Source: Streptomyces aurantiogriseus
GTDB taxonomy: Bacteria; Actinomycetota; Actinomycetes; Streptomycetales; Streptomycetaceae
Direction of reading: 5' to 3'
Length of the DNA: 64,000 nucleotides
Assembly: GCF_014649375.1 (NCBI RefSeq)
Contig: NZ_BMSX01000007.1
Location: 124,001-188,000 of the forward strand
The position numbers and the translations under genes are program-made. Below are positions 8,624-17,164 of this stretch, in pieces (position 1 is the first letter of the stretch; each line of letters opens with the position of its first letter). The notes beneath the pieces were generated by a model, which did no database searches, was not told the origin of the DNA, and saw only the letters and a program-made list of their open reading frames with translations.

Positions 8624-10210
8624 TCACCGCGCCCCACGGGCACCGCGCAGCGCGGACAGCAGGCTTCCGGCGAACCCGGCCAGTGCGCCGACGAGCAGCC
8701 CGAAGACGACGGTCCGCAGCACGCTGCCGCTCAGCTCGGCCCGCATTCCCCCCATCTCGCTGCCGAACATACTGACCCCGAAGTGCCCGGACGCCCCCAC
8801 CAGCCAGGCCGCCACGCCCAGCACGACGGCCGTGACGACCCCGAACCGCTCGGCCATGCCGAGGTGCCCGGCCAGCGGACCCCGGTAGGGCAGCATCGGG
8901 AGCTTGTGTCCGGGGTGCGTGGTCCGGGCCGCCCGGTAGGCACAGGCGAGCAGGATCAGTCCGGTCACCGTGAGAGCGGCGAGCCACAGCGGCCATCCGC
9001 CCGCCGACAGCGACCGCAGCTGCTCGGTACGGTCGGGCTGCTGACCGCCGCCCATGGCACCCGTGCCCCCACCCATGCCGCCCATCAGAGCGGCGAGCGG
9101 GTTGCTGCCGCCGTCGCTCTGCACCGGGTGCACCGTGGCCGTCCACGAGGAGCCGACGCCCAGTGTCAGGAACACCGCCACGGCGTTCGGAGCCAGCAAC
9201 AGGGCGGCGCCCGCCGCCGAGCCGGCCCGGCCACCGACCGCCGTCCCGACGACCGCAAGAACCACCAGCGGCACGGCCGCCATGACGAGAACCGTACGCA
9301 CGACAGCCGACAGACTCCGCCCCCAGCCGGTGCGCAGCCCGTCCAGCGCACCGCCCAGCGGCAGCCGCACCCGGCGGCTGATCAGACATCCCACGCCGAT
9401 CACGACGGCCGCCCACAGCACCGCACCGAAGCCGGCCGACCCCGCACTCACGTGGTACGTCATCGCCGACCGGGCCCCCGAACCACCGCCCATGAGCTCA
9501 CCCAGGCCGCCGCTCCCACCGCCCATGAGCTCGCCGAGCCCCCCACTCCCGCCGCCCATGAGCTCACCCAGGCCGCCACCCGCGCCGCCGAAGCCCTCGG
9601 CGGTCCGGCCGCCGCCGTTTCCGCCCATCCCGGTCATCGCCGACTCGGGCAGGGTGGCCGATCCCTTCGCGAGGCCGGCGACGATCATGAGGATGAACAG
9701 CGCCGCGCTCGCCGCTCCGGCCGCCCGCACGGTCAGTTCACCGGCGGTGAACCGCCGCTGCTGCCCCGCACGCAGCCGCCGGGAGAACGCGATCCACAGC
9801 ACGACGGCACCGACCAGCGTGACCCCGAGCGGTACGACATCGGCCGCCCCGCTCATCGACGGCCCCATGCCACCGCCACCGCCGAACAGGGCGGCCGGCC
9901 CACCCATCGACCCGGTGTCCCCGGAGACATCCGAACCCGCGCTGACCGAGCCGCCGACGGCCATGGCCGTCAGAGCCAGGGTCAGCGGCCACAGCGATCC
10001 GAAGGACCCCGCGTCGAGCAGCATCAGCGCCAGCGCGGACACTGCCGCCATGGCGGCCACCGCGCACAGGGCGGCCGCCGCCCCTTCCAGAGCGTTCTGC
10101 CACGGGCCGATCAGTTGCAGCGGCACGGTGCGGCGTGGGGACTGCGGACTCGTACCGGGCCGCGGACCGGACCCGGGCCTGGTCTGGAGACGGGGCGTGG
10201 TGGCAGCCAT
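8624..10210 (-). CDS. Streptophobe-family-like polytopic membrane protein
   Basis: The predicted protein of 528 residues is extremely hydrophobic, rich in Gly and Ala, with about ten membrane segments. It resembles the Streptomyces-restricted proteins annotated as streptophobe family, whose function is unknown. A Gly/Met-rich loop near residues 205-245 carries three 11-residue repeats (GLGELMGGGSG), and other loops hold GGGGGMG and GGMGGGTGAMGGG. ATG 10210 begins MAATTPRLQ; the frame is open to 10405 but the extra part covers a hairpin and is unlikely to be coding. The gene is followed by the OmpR-type two-component genes on the same strand, suggesting a functional link. Confidence 0.7.
   Translation of the reverse strand: MAATTPRLQTRPGSGPRPGTSPQSPRRTVPLQLIGPWQNALEGAAAALCAVAAMAAVSALALMLLDAGSFGSLWPLTLALTAMAVGGSVSAGSDVSGDTGSMGGPAALFGGGGGMGPSMSGAADVVPLGVTLVGAVVLWIAFSRRLRAGQQRRFTAGELTVRAAGAASAALFILMIVAGLAKGSATLPESAMTGMGGNGGGRTAEGFGGAGGGLGELMGGGSGGLGELMGGGSGGLGELMGGGSGARSAMTYHVSAGSAGFGAVLWAAVVIGVGCLISRRVRLPLGGALDGLRTGWGRSLSAVVRTVLVMAAVPLVVLAVVGTAVGGRAGSAAGAALLLAPNAVAVFLTLGVGSSWTATVHPVQSDGGSNPLAALMGGMGGGTGAMGGGQQPDRTEQLRSLSAGGWPLWLAALTVTGLILLACAYRAARTTHPGHKLPMLPYRGPLAGHLGMAERFGVVTAVVLGVAAWLVGASGHFGVSMFGSEMGGMRAELSGSVLRTVVFGLLVGALAGFAGSLLSALRGARGAR
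9482..9580 (-). repeat. Three 33-bp in-frame tandem repeats
   Basis: Each 33-bp unit encodes GLGELMGGGSG inside the hydrophobic membrane protein. The CATGAGCTC core recurs at 9491, 9524 and 9557. Copy number may vary between strains by slippage, and the length stays in frame. Confidence 0.8.
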
Positions 10211-10241
10211 GGGGGAAACACTCCGCTTCGCTCGCGGGGAA

Positions 10242-10280
10242 GCACGCGGCGCCGAACGGGGGAGAAACGGCGCCGCGTGC
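10242..10280 (-). promoter_or_regulatory. 13-bp perfect inverted repeat in leader of membrane-protein gene
   Basis: GCACGCGGCGCCG and its exact complement flank a 13-base loop, about 32 bp upstream of the ATG at 10210. In the transcript it would form a strong stem in the 5' leader, so it could be an attenuator or a structure limiting translation; as DNA it could be an operator. Confidence 0.55.
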
Positions 10281-10315
10281 CGTGGGGACCCGCACACACT
10301 GGCGGTCGCGGGTCC

Positions 10316-10427
10316 GACGTTCCCGAGAGGTTCTGGGAGGTTTCTGAGAGTCGGCGAGAGGACGACGCAGGTCACGGGGCGCACACGACCGAGGTGCCGG
10401 CCCACTTCTCAGGAAGTTCCCAGAAGC
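10316..10427. promoter_or_regulatory. Direct repeats resembling OmpR-family regulator sites
   Basis: Read on the minus strand, 10316-10350 holds three copies spaced 10-11 bp of a pattern like TCTCAGAAACC / TCCCAGAACC / TCTCGGGAACG. A second pair, TTCTCAGGAAG and TTCCCAGAAGC, lies on the plus strand at 10405-10427. One-turn direct repeats are typical of OmpR-type regulators. Their place in the 300-bp gap upstream of the streptophobe-like gene makes the adjacent response regulator the natural candidate. The rest of this gap (10211-10510) holds the hairpin at 10242 and nothing else recognised. Confidence 0.45.
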
Positions 10428-10510
10428 GCAGGTGCTCGCCACGAACCGACGCCCCGGTCGGACCGTCGTCCGTCCGGGGCGTCATGCCGCTCAGTACACG
10501 TCTCGGTACG

Positions 10511-11950
10511 TCACGAGTCGAGCGACGTCATCACGTGCTTGATCCGGGTGTAGTCGTCGAAGCCGTACGCCGACAGGTCCTTGCCGTAGCCGGACTTCTT
10601 GAAGCCGCCGTGGGGCATCTCGGCGACCAGCGGGATGTGGGTGTTGATCCACACGCAGCCGAAGTCGAGCTTCTTGGACATGCGCATCGCGCGGCCGTGG
10701 TCCTTGGTCCACACCGAGGAGGCGAGGGCGTACTCGACGCCGTTGGCCCACTCGACGGCCTGGTCCTCGTCCGTGAAGGACTGGACGGTGATGACCGGGC
10801 CGAAGACCTCCTTCTGGATGATCTCGTCGTCCTGCTTCAGCCCGGACACGACGGTCGGCGCGTAGAAGTAGCCCTTCTCGCCGACCTGGTGGCCGCCGGC
10901 CTCGACCTTGGCGTGGGCGGGGAGGCGCTCGATGAAGCCGGAGACCTGCTTGAGCTGGTTCGGGTTGTTCAGCGGCCCGTACAGCACGTCCTCGTCGTCC
11001 GGCCGGCCCGTCTTCGTCTCGGCGGCGGCCTTCGCGAGCGCCGCGACGAACTCGTCGTGGATGGCCTCCTGGACGAGGACGCGGGTGGCGGCCGTACAGT
11101 CCTGGCCGGCGTTGAAGAAGCCCGCGACCGAGATGTCCTCGACGGCCTTGGCGATGTCGGTGTCCTCGAAGACGACGACCGGCGCCTTGCCGCCCAGCTC
11201 CAGGTGGACACGCTTGAGGTCCTTGGACGCGGACTCGGCGACGGACATGCCCGCGCGCACGGAACCGGTGATGGAGGCCATGGCCGGAATCTCGTGCTCG
11301 ACCATCAGACGGCCGGTGTCGCGGTCGCCGGTGATGACGTTGAAGACGCCCTTGGGCAGGATCGAGCCGATGATCTCGGCGATCAGGACCGTCGACGCCG
11401 GGGTGGTGTCCGACGGCTTCAGCACCACCGTGTTGCCCGCCGCGATCGCGGGGGCGAACTTCCACACGGCCATCATCATCGGGTAGTTCCACGGCGCGAC
11501 CTGCGCGCAGACGCCGACCGGCTCACGGCGGATGATCGAGGTCATCCCGTCCATGTACTCACCGGCCGACCGGCCCTCGAGCATCCGGGCGGCGCCCGCG
11601 AAGAAACGGATCTGGTCGACCATCGGCGGGATCTCCTCGGTCCGCGTCAGCCCGACCGGCTTGCCCGTGTTCTCCACCTCGGCCGCGATGAGCTCCTCGG
11701 CACGCTCCTCGAACGCGTCCGCGATCTTCAGCAGGGCCTTCTGGCGCTCGGCCGGAGTGGTGTCGCGCCAGCCCGGGAAGGCCGCCGCGGCGGCCTGCAT
11801 CGCGGCGTCCACGTCCGCCGGGCCGGACAGCGGGGCGGTCGCGTAGGCCTCGCCCGTCGCGGGGTTGACCACCTCGGTGGTCCGTCCGTCGGCGGCGTCC
11901 CGGAACTCACCGTCGATGTAGTTGCGCAGACGACGCAGCTCGGTGCTCAC
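10511..11950 (-). CDS. NAD-dependent aldehyde dehydrogenase, gamma-aminobutyraldehyde type
   Basis: This 479-residue ALDH-superfamily enzyme is closest in pattern to gamma-aminobutyraldehyde or betaine aldehyde dehydrogenases. Visible elements are the entry motif NYIDGEF, QVAPWNYPMMM, the nucleotide-binding region ITGSVRAGMSV, the general base Glu in LELGGKAPVVV and the catalytic Cys in NAGQDCTAATRV. GTG 11950 follows GGAGGG by about 8 bases; the frame continues to 12214 but overlaps the divergent Lrp gene. It probably oxidises an aminoaldehyde produced by the aminotransferase encoded nearby, as in putrescine or related amine breakdown. The neighbouring Lrp regulator likely controls it. Confidence 0.9.
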   Translation of the reverse strand: MSTELRRLRNYIDGEFRDAADGRTTEVVNPATGEAYATAPLSGPADVDAAMQAAAAAFPGWRDTTPAERQKALLKIADAFEERAEELIAAEVENTGKPVGLTRTEEIPPMVDQIRFFAGAARMLEGRSAGEYMDGMTSIIRREPVGVCAQVAPWNYPMMMAVWKFAPAIAAGNTVVLKPSDTTPASTVLIAEIIGSILPKGVFNVITGDRDTGRLMVEHEIPAMASITGSVRAGMSVAESASKDLKRVHLELGGKAPVVVFEDTDIAKAVEDISVAGFFNAGQDCTAATRVLVQEAIHDEFVAALAKAAAETKTGRPDDEDVLYGPLNNPNQLKQVSGFIERLPAHAKVEAGGHQVGEKGYFYAPTVVSGLKQDDEIIQKEVFGPVITVQSFTDEDQAVEWANGVEYALASSVWTKDHGRAMRMSKKLDFGCVWINTHIPLVAEMPHGGFKKSGYGKDLSAYGFDDYTRIKHVMTSLDS

Positions 11951-12079
11951 TGCCGGCCCTCCAAAATCGCGTGTGTCCCACGCCCGGATGTCCAGGCCTG
12001 GGTGTCCATTGACTGAGACACCCACACTAGTCCGTGCCCCGACGTTTTCAACACCCCTGATCCCGCCACGGCTGCGAAA

Positions 12080-12132
12080 TCCGCAAGACTCCGTCACGTA
12101 AACAACGAATTTCATCGCATCGGCCTTGCGGA
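12080..12132. promoter_or_regulatory. Spaced inverted repeat, candidate Lrp/AsnC sites
   Basis: TCCGCAAG (12080-12087) and its exact complement CTTGCGGA (12125-12132) lie 37 bp apart in the divergent gap between the aldehyde dehydrogenase and Lrp genes, flanking an AT-richer stretch that includes ACGAATTTC. Such spaced half-sites would suit an octameric Lrp-type regulator acting on both directions. Confidence 0.4.
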
Positions 12133-12161
12133 ACTGTCGAGACGTCGTGCACAGTGAGCTC

Positions 12162-12662
12162 GTGGCCAGTCGAAGCGCAGAGCACCGGGACTCCCGCGAG
12201 TCCAAGAACGGCACCCCTCATCTGGATGCCGTCAGCCTCGCCATCATCGAGCAGCTCCAGGAGGACGGCCGTCGGCCGTACGCCGCGATCGGTAAGGCCG
12301 TCGGCCTGTCCGAGGCGGCCGTGCGCCAGCGCGTCCAGAAGCTGCTCGACCAGGGCGTGATGCAGATCGTCGCCGTCACGGACCCGCTCACCGTGGGCTT
12401 CCGCCGGCAGGCGATGGTCGGGATCAACGTCGAGGGCGACGTGGAGAAGATCGCGGAGGCGCTGACCGACATGGCGGAGGTCGAGTACGTGGTGATGACC
12501 GCGGGCTCCTTCGACATCCTCGCCGAGATCGTCTGCGAGGACGACGACCACCTGCTGGACGTCATCAACAAACGCATCCGCGCCCTGCCCGGCGTGCGCT
12601 CCACCGAGAGCTTCGTCTACTTGAAGCTGAAGAAGCAGACCTACATGTGGGGAACCCGATAA
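12162..12662 (+). CDS. Lrp/AsnC-family transcriptional regulator
   Basis: The 166-residue protein has an N-terminal HTH (LDAVSLAIIEQLQEDGRRPYAAIG region, then VGLSEAAVRQRVQKL) and a C-terminal RAM/ligand domain ending with GVRSTESFVYLKLKK. These regulators bind amino acids and form octamers on DNA. The start GTG 12162 (VASRSAEHRD) was preferred over GTG 12147 by similarity of the N-terminus. The gene is divergent from the aldehyde dehydrogenase and 19 bp before the aminotransferase, so it probably regulates the whole catabolic set in response to an amine or amino acid. Confidence 0.9.
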   Translation: MASRSAEHRDSRESKNGTPHLDAVSLAIIEQLQEDGRRPYAAIGKAVGLSEAAVRQRVQKLLDQGVMQIVAVTDPLTVGFRRQAMVGINVEGDVEKIAEALTDMAEVEYVVMTAGSFDILAEIVCEDDDHLLDVINKRIRALPGVRSTESFVYLKLKKQTYMWGTR

Positions 12663-12686
12663 CCGTGAGGACCCGATAACCGTGAG
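12654..12686 (+). repeat. Tandem 16-bp duplication at the aminotransferase start
   Basis: ACCCGATAACCGTGAG occurs at 12654-12669 and again at 12671-12686. The first copy contains the Lrp stop codon and a decoy GTG that is out of frame; the second contains the real aminotransferase GTG at 12682. It looks like a local slippage duplication. Confidence 0.8.
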
Positions 12687-14046
12687 CACCAAGGACCTCA
12701 GTCGCACCGCGTACGACCACCTGTGGATGCACTTCACCCGCATGTCCTCGTACGAGAACTCCCCCGTCCCCACCATCGTCCGGGGCGAGGGCACCTACAT
12801 ATACGACGACAAGGGCAGGCGCTACCTCGACGGTCTCGCGGGGCTGTTCGTGGTCCAGGCCGGTCACGGCCGCACGGAACTGGCGGAGACCGCGTTCAAG
12901 CAGGCGCAGGAGCTGGCGTTCTTCCCGGTCTGGTCCTACGCCCACCCCAAGGCCGTGGAGCTGGCGGAACGTCTCGCCGACTACGCGCCCGGCGACCTGA
13001 ACAAGGTCTTCTTCACCACCGGCGGCGGTGAGGCGGTCGAGACCGCCTGGAAGCTCGCCAAGCAGTACTTCAAGCTGGTCGGCAAGCCCACCAAGCACAA
13101 GGTGATCTCCCGTGCGGTCGCCTACCACGGCACCCCGCAGGGCGCCCTGTCCATCACCGGCCTGCCGGGCCTGAAGGCCCCGTTCGAGCCGCTGGTCCCG
13201 GGCGCGCACAAGGTTCCGAACACCAACATCTACCGGGCGCCCCTGTTCGGCGACGACCCGGAGGCCTTCGGCCGCTGGGCCGCCGACCAGATCGAGCAGC
13301 AGATCCTCTTCGAGGGCCCGGACACGGTCGCCGCGGTCTTCCTGGAGCCCGTCCAGAACGCCGGCGGCTGCTTCCCGCCCCCGCCCGGCTACTTCCAGCG
13401 GGTGCGCGAGATCTGCGACACGTACGACGTCCTGCTGGTCTCGGACGAGGTCATCTGCGCCTTCGGCCGCCTGGGCACGATGTTCGCCTGCGACAAGTTC
13501 GGCTACGTGCCGGACATGATCACCTGCGCCAAGGGCATGACGTCCGGGTACTCCCCCATAGGCGCCTGCATCATCTCCGACCGCCTGGCCGAGCCGTTCT
13601 ACAAGGGCGACAACACCTTCCTGCACGGCTACACCTTCGGCGGCCACCCGGTGTCGGCCGCGGTGGGTCTGGCGAACCTCGACCTGTTCGAGCGCGAGAA
13701 CCTCACCCAGCACGTCCTCGACAACGAGGGCGCCTTCCTGCGGACCCTGCAGAAGCTCCACGACCTGCCGATCGTCGGCGACGTGCGCGGCAACGGCTTC
13801 TTCTACGGCATCGAGCTCGTCAAGGACAAGGCGACGAAGGAGTCCTTCAACGCCGAGGAGACCGAGCGCGTCCTGTACGGCTTCCTGTCCAAGGCCCTCT
13901 TCGACAACGGCCTGTACTGCCGTGCCGACGACCGCGGCGACCCGGTCGTCCAGCTCGCCCCGCCACTGATCTCCGACCAGGGGACGTTCGACGAGATCGA
14001 GCAGATCCTGCGCGCGACGCTGACGGAGGCGTGGACAAGGCTGTGA
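12682..14046 (+). CDS. Class III (omega-type) PLP aminotransferase
   Basis: This 454-residue PLP enzyme belongs to the GABA/omega-aminotransferase group. Visible are YLDGLAGLFVVQAGHGR at the N-terminus, the cofactor-phosphate motif TTGGGEAVETAWK, the Asp that contacts the pyridine N in LLVSDEVICAFGR, and the Schiff-base Lys near residue 284 in TCAKGMTSGYSPIGA. It would transfer an amino group from a terminal amine or beta/omega-amino acid to pyruvate or oxoglutarate, giving the aldehyde that the linked dehydrogenase oxidises. The GTG start lies inside a small tandem duplication. A terminator hairpin follows at 14053. Confidence 0.9.
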   Translation: MSTKDLSRTAYDHLWMHFTRMSSYENSPVPTIVRGEGTYIYDDKGRRYLDGLAGLFVVQAGHGRTELAETAFKQAQELAFFPVWSYAHPKAVELAERLADYAPGDLNKVFFTTGGGEAVETAWKLAKQYFKLVGKPTKHKVISRAVAYHGTPQGALSITGLPGLKAPFEPLVPGAHKVPNTNIYRAPLFGDDPEAFGRWAADQIEQQILFEGPDTVAAVFLEPVQNAGGCFPPPPGYFQRVREICDTYDVLLVSDEVICAFGRLGTMFACDKFGYVPDMITCAKGMTSGYSPIGACIISDRLAEPFYKGDNTFLHGYTFGGHPVSAAVGLANLDLFERENLTQHVLDNEGAFLRTLQKLHDLPIVGDVRGNGFFYGIELVKDKATKESFNAEETERVLYGFLSKALFDNGLYCRADDRGDPVVQLAPPLISDQGTFDEIEQILRATLTEAWTRL

Positions 14047-14052
14047 TCCTGC

Positions 14053-14077
14053 GGAAGATCCTTCTTGTGGATCTTCC
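14053..14077 (+). terminator. Intrinsic terminator after aminotransferase
   Basis: GGAAGATCC and GGATCTTCC form a 9-bp perfect stem with a 7-base loop (TTCTTGT), starting seven bases after the stop codon. It is followed by TCT rather than a long T-run, as is common in Streptomyces. Confidence 0.7.
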
Positions 14078-14094
14078 TCTGAGGTGATCAACAC

Positions 14095-14141
14095 CGGCCC
14101 CGGTGCCGCCCGTTCGAGTGAGAAACGGCGGCCCGGGGCCG
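14095..14141. terminator. Second strong hairpin in the same gap
   Basis: CGGCCCCGG..GCCGCC and GGCGGC.CCGGGGCCG pair across a loop containing GTTCGAGTGAGAAAC. It is probably a back-up or bidirectional terminator upstream of the ABC gene at 14276. No T-tract follows. Confidence 0.55.
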
Positions 14142-14275
14142 TGTGCTGTCCGGCCTCGGGCCATCGCCTGCCTAGCGTGCGAGTGACCGATCGGCCCTGT
14201 CTTCGTTCCCCCGCACGGGGGAACGGCACGGGGGATCGGCACGCGAACTACGGAACTGAACCGAGGTGTACGCCC

Positions 14276-15016
14276 ATGGAGGCTCCGCCGGACAACGACG
14301 TGCTGTGGGCACGGTCCCTGCACTTCACGCACCACGACGGCTCCCCCGCGCTCGGCGGCGTCTCGCTCGGCGTCCGGGAGGGCGAGATCCTCGCCGTCAC
14401 CGGCCCGCGCGGCAGCGGCAAGACGACCCTGCTGCACTGCCTGTCCGGCCTGACGCCGACCCAGCGTGGCGAGGTCTGGTTCAACAGCGTCCCCGTCCAC
14501 ACGATGGGCCCGCCAGCCCGCGAACGGCTGCGCCGCGACCGCTTCGGCTGGATCGATCCGGCACCGGTGCTCGTCCCCGAGCTCAACGTCTGGGAGAACG
14601 CGGCCCTCCCCCTGATGCTGCGCGGCACCAGCCGCCGCCGCGCCAAGGTCGCCGCCCTGGAGTGGCTGGAGCGCCTCGACATCGGTGACAAGTCCCGCAA
14701 GCGGCCGTACGAACTGACCCAGGCGGAACGCCAGCGCGTGTGCATCACCCGCGCCCTGGCCCCCGCCCCGTCGGTCCTCTTCGCGGACGAACCGACGGCC
14801 CCCCTGCACCGCGCGGACCGCGCCCACGTGCTCCGCACACTGACGACGGCGGCCCGCTCGCACGGCATCACGGTCATCCTGGCCACCCACGACGCGGAGA
14901 CGGCGGCCCTCGCCGACCGCACGGTGCCACTGCTGGACGGGCGACGGGTGAACACGGTCCACCTCCCCCCGGTCACCGAGACGGAAGGCCGGGCGGCGTG
15001 CTCGCTCTCCGCCTGA
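14276..15016 (+). CDS. ABC transporter ATP-binding protein (LolD/MacB-like, degenerate signature)
   Basis: The 246-residue ATPase has Walker A GPRGSGKTT near 42-50, Walker B SVLFADEPTAPL, and H-loop ATHDAET. The usual LSGGQ signature is replaced by ELTQAERQRV, so catalysis may be altered. ATG 14276 follows a GAGG site. The coding sequence overlaps the next gene by 19 bp, showing that the two form a unit. The LolD/FtsE-like core and the FtsX-like tail of the partner suggest a mechanotransmission or lipoprotein/peptide handling role rather than simple transport. The substrate is unknown. Confidence 0.82.
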   Translation: MEAPPDNDVLWARSLHFTHHDGSPALGGVSLGVREGEILAVTGPRGSGKTTLLHCLSGLTPTQRGEVWFNSVPVHTMGPPARERLRRDRFGWIDPAPVLVPELNVWENAALPLMLRGTSRRRAKVAALEWLERLDIGDKSRKRPYELTQAERQRVCITRALAPAPSVLFADEPTAPLHRADRAHVLRTLTTAARSHGITVILATHDAETAALADRTVPLLDGRRVNTVHLPPVTETEGRAACSLSA

Positions 15017-16572
15017 TCCGCAGCGCCCACCCCGCCGTCCAGGTACGCCGCCTCCTGGTGGCGACGGCCTCGGCGGGCACCGGCTTCCTCCTCCTGGGCA
15101 CCCTCGGCCACGCCCTCACCCACCCCGAGACCCCGGCGGCCTCCGCACTCCGGCTGGCCTGGTGCACCGTCCCCCTGGCCGCGACGGTCCAGTTCGCCCT
15201 CGCGGTGGCCCGCACCGACCCCGGCACCCGCCCCCGTCCCGGCCTGGCGGCGATCGGCCTGGGCCCGGCCCGCCTGATGGCCGTCTCGGCCACCACCACC
15301 GCCCTCTCCACCACCCTCGGCTCCGTCCTGGCCCTCCTGATCTTCCTCCACCTCCGCGGCGACCTCACCGGCATGCCCTTCGACGGAGCAGCCTCCACCT
15401 TCCTGGCCGCGGACATCCCTCTCCCCCTCCCGGCAGCCCTGACCCTCCTGACCTGGGTCCCGGCAACGGCATCAGTGGCAGTGGCCCTGTCCCTGCGCCC
15501 GAGGGACACCCAACTGGCAGCCACCTCCCGGGGGACGGGGCGCACGCCGGGGTGGTTCAGGGGGAGGGAGACGCCCGGGGCTTACGGAGGGTTCGGGGCA
15601 CGGAAGCGGACGGGGGCACGGGAGACGTTCGGGGCGTACGGCAGGTTCGGCCGCCAAGTCGCCCAGCCCATCGGCCCTGCCGGGCGGTCCTCCACGCAGA
15701 AAGCAGCCCACGACGACGACACCCAACCACCGCATCAGCCCGCGGGACGCCCGTCCGCACCCGGGACCGACGACGGCACTCAGCCATCTCGCCAGGCTGC
15801 GGGCAATCGTGCCGCTGGGGCGGCACGGGTGGGCGCAGGCGGCACCCCGCCGGCGCCGGGCAGCGCGACCCACCCCCCAGCACCGGCCAACGGCACACCA
15901 GAAACCCCGGACCACTCACCCAACCCCCCGGCACCGACCGACGGCACCTCGGCATCACAGGCCCAGGTACCCAACCCCACCGCCCTCCCCTGGGGCGCAG
16001 CCATCCTCGCCGCCGGCCTCGCCGTGGAGGCCTACGCAAGCCACACCACAAGCAACGCAAACCTCACCGTCCCCGGCGGCCCCACAGGCCCCGCCGCAGT
16101 CCTCATCGGCTGGGCCCTCACCGCCGTAGGCCTGGCCCTGGCCGGCCCCGGCCTCACCCACCTCTGCGGCCGCCTGCTGCAGGCAGCCCGCCCCGGCGCC
16201 CTCCGCCTCCTGGCCGGCCGCGGCCTGATGCAGGAGGCATCCCGCATCGGCCGCCCCCTGGGCATCCTGTGCGCGGTGGCCTCCGGCGCCTACGGCATGG
16301 CCGCCCTGTACGACCCGTCGGACCCGACCGTCGGCCCCCTCACCACTCTCGGCGCCCTCCTGGTCGTCGGCTGCACCCTCGCCACCCTCCTCACCGCGGC
16401 CGTGGAGGCACGCCAGGCCCGCGCCGACACCACGGCCGCCCTGCTCCGCCTCGGCGCCCCGGCCACGACGCTGCGCAGCGCGGCCGCCCTCCGTGCCGGC
16501 GCCCTCGCCGCACTCTTCGTCCCGCTCACCCTGATCGTGGCCGAGCTGGCGGCCCTCCCCCTGGCCGGCTGA
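14998..16572 (+). CDS. FtsX-like permease partner with proline-rich central insert
   Basis: This predicted 524-residue membrane protein starts at GTG 14998, inside the end of the ATPase gene. It has four hydrophobic segments in residues 15-175, a long hydrophilic insert from about 180 to 320 rich in Pro, Thr, Gly and Ala, and a C-terminal block of membrane segments with MQEASRIGRPLGILCAVASG and LRLGAPATTLR, which resembles the FtsX fold. The insert contains imprecise repeats such as RETPGAYGGFG / RETFGAYGRFG and runs like NPPAPTDGT, and is probably disordered and variable among relatives. Overlap with the ATPase gene supports a shared complex. Confidence 0.72.
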   Translation: MLALRLIRSAHPAVQVRRLLVATASAGTGFLLLGTLGHALTHPETPAASALRLAWCTVPLAATVQFALAVARTDPGTRPRPGLAAIGLGPARLMAVSATTTALSTTLGSVLALLIFLHLRGDLTGMPFDGAASTFLAADIPLPLPAALTLLTWVPATASVAVALSLRPRDTQLAATSRGTGRTPGWFRGRETPGAYGGFGARKRTGARETFGAYGRFGRQVAQPIGPAGRSSTQKAAHDDDTQPPHQPAGRPSAPGTDDGTQPSRQAAGNRAAGAARVGAGGTPPAPGSATHPPAPANGTPETPDHSPNPPAPTDGTSASQAQVPNPTALPWGAAILAAGLAVEAYASHTTSNANLTVPGGPTGPAAVLIGWALTAVGLALAGPGLTHLCGRLLQAARPGALRLLAGRGLMQEASRIGRPLGILCAVASGAYGMAALYDPSDPTVGPLTTLGALLVVGCTLATLLTAAVEARQARADTTAALLRLGAPATTLRSAAALRAGALAALFVPLTLIVAELAALPLAG

Positions 16573-16709
16573 CCCGCACCTGACCCCGTACGAAAAACCG
16601 CGCGAAAAAAATCTTCGAACGCCGATGAGTTCCGCACGACCCCCCGGTCTACCCCAGCGAACGCAACGAACAGCACACGCAAGCTGTACCGACCGATGGG
16701 AGAGACCCG

Positions 16710-17129
16710 ATGACCACGCCCGCCTACCAGCAGATGATCTTCGTCAACCTGCCCGTGAACGACCTCGATGCCTCGAAGAAGTTCTTCACGGAGCTGGGCT
16801 ACTCGATCAACCCCCAGTTCAGTGACGAGAACGCGGCCTCCGTGGTGATCAGCGACACCATCGTCGCGATGCTGCTCACCAAGCCGTTCTACTCGACCTT
16901 CACCAAGAAGGAGATCGCGGACTCCGCCAGGACCAGCGAGGTCCTGATCGCGCTGAGCGCCGAGAGCCGCGAGAAGGTGGACGAACTGGTCGACCGCGCC
17001 CTGGCGTTGGGCGGCTCGCCCGCCGGCGAGACGCAGGACCACGGCTTCATGTACGGCCGTTCCTTCGACGACCTCGACGGGCACACCTGGGAGGTCGTCT
17101 GGATGAACCCGTCGGCGATCGAGGGCTGA
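16710..17129 (+). CDS. VOC/glyoxalase-fold protein
   Basis: The 139-residue protein has the vicinal-oxygen-chelate pattern: FVNLPVNDLDASKKFFTELGYSINPQF at the N-terminus, and DHGFMYGRSFDDLDGHTWEVVWMNP at the C-terminus, with a DLDGHTWEV metal-ligand Glu. It is closest to the stand-alone 'glyoxalase family' proteins (PhnB/YkcA-like), often dimeric, some conferring bleomycin or fosfomycin resistance. The ATG follows GGGAGA. The actual reaction is not known. It is monocistronic, with the LOG gene 35 bp downstream. Confidence 0.8.
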   Translation: MTTPAYQQMIFVNLPVNDLDASKKFFTELGYSINPQFSDENAASVVISDTIVAMLLTKPFYSTFTKKEIADSARTSEVLIALSAESREKVDELVDRALALGGSPAGETQDHGFMYGRSFDDLDGHTWEVVWMNPSAIEG

Positions 17130-17164
17130 ACCGCCCGCCGGGCAGCGGCACCTAGCATGGGCGG

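Noticed and set aside
8783-12016. A 1077-codon open frame on the plus strand
   Set aside because: It runs antisense through the membrane-protein and aldehyde dehydrogenase genes, is rich in Arg/His/Gly and has no domain. It is a shadow of high-GC codon bias.
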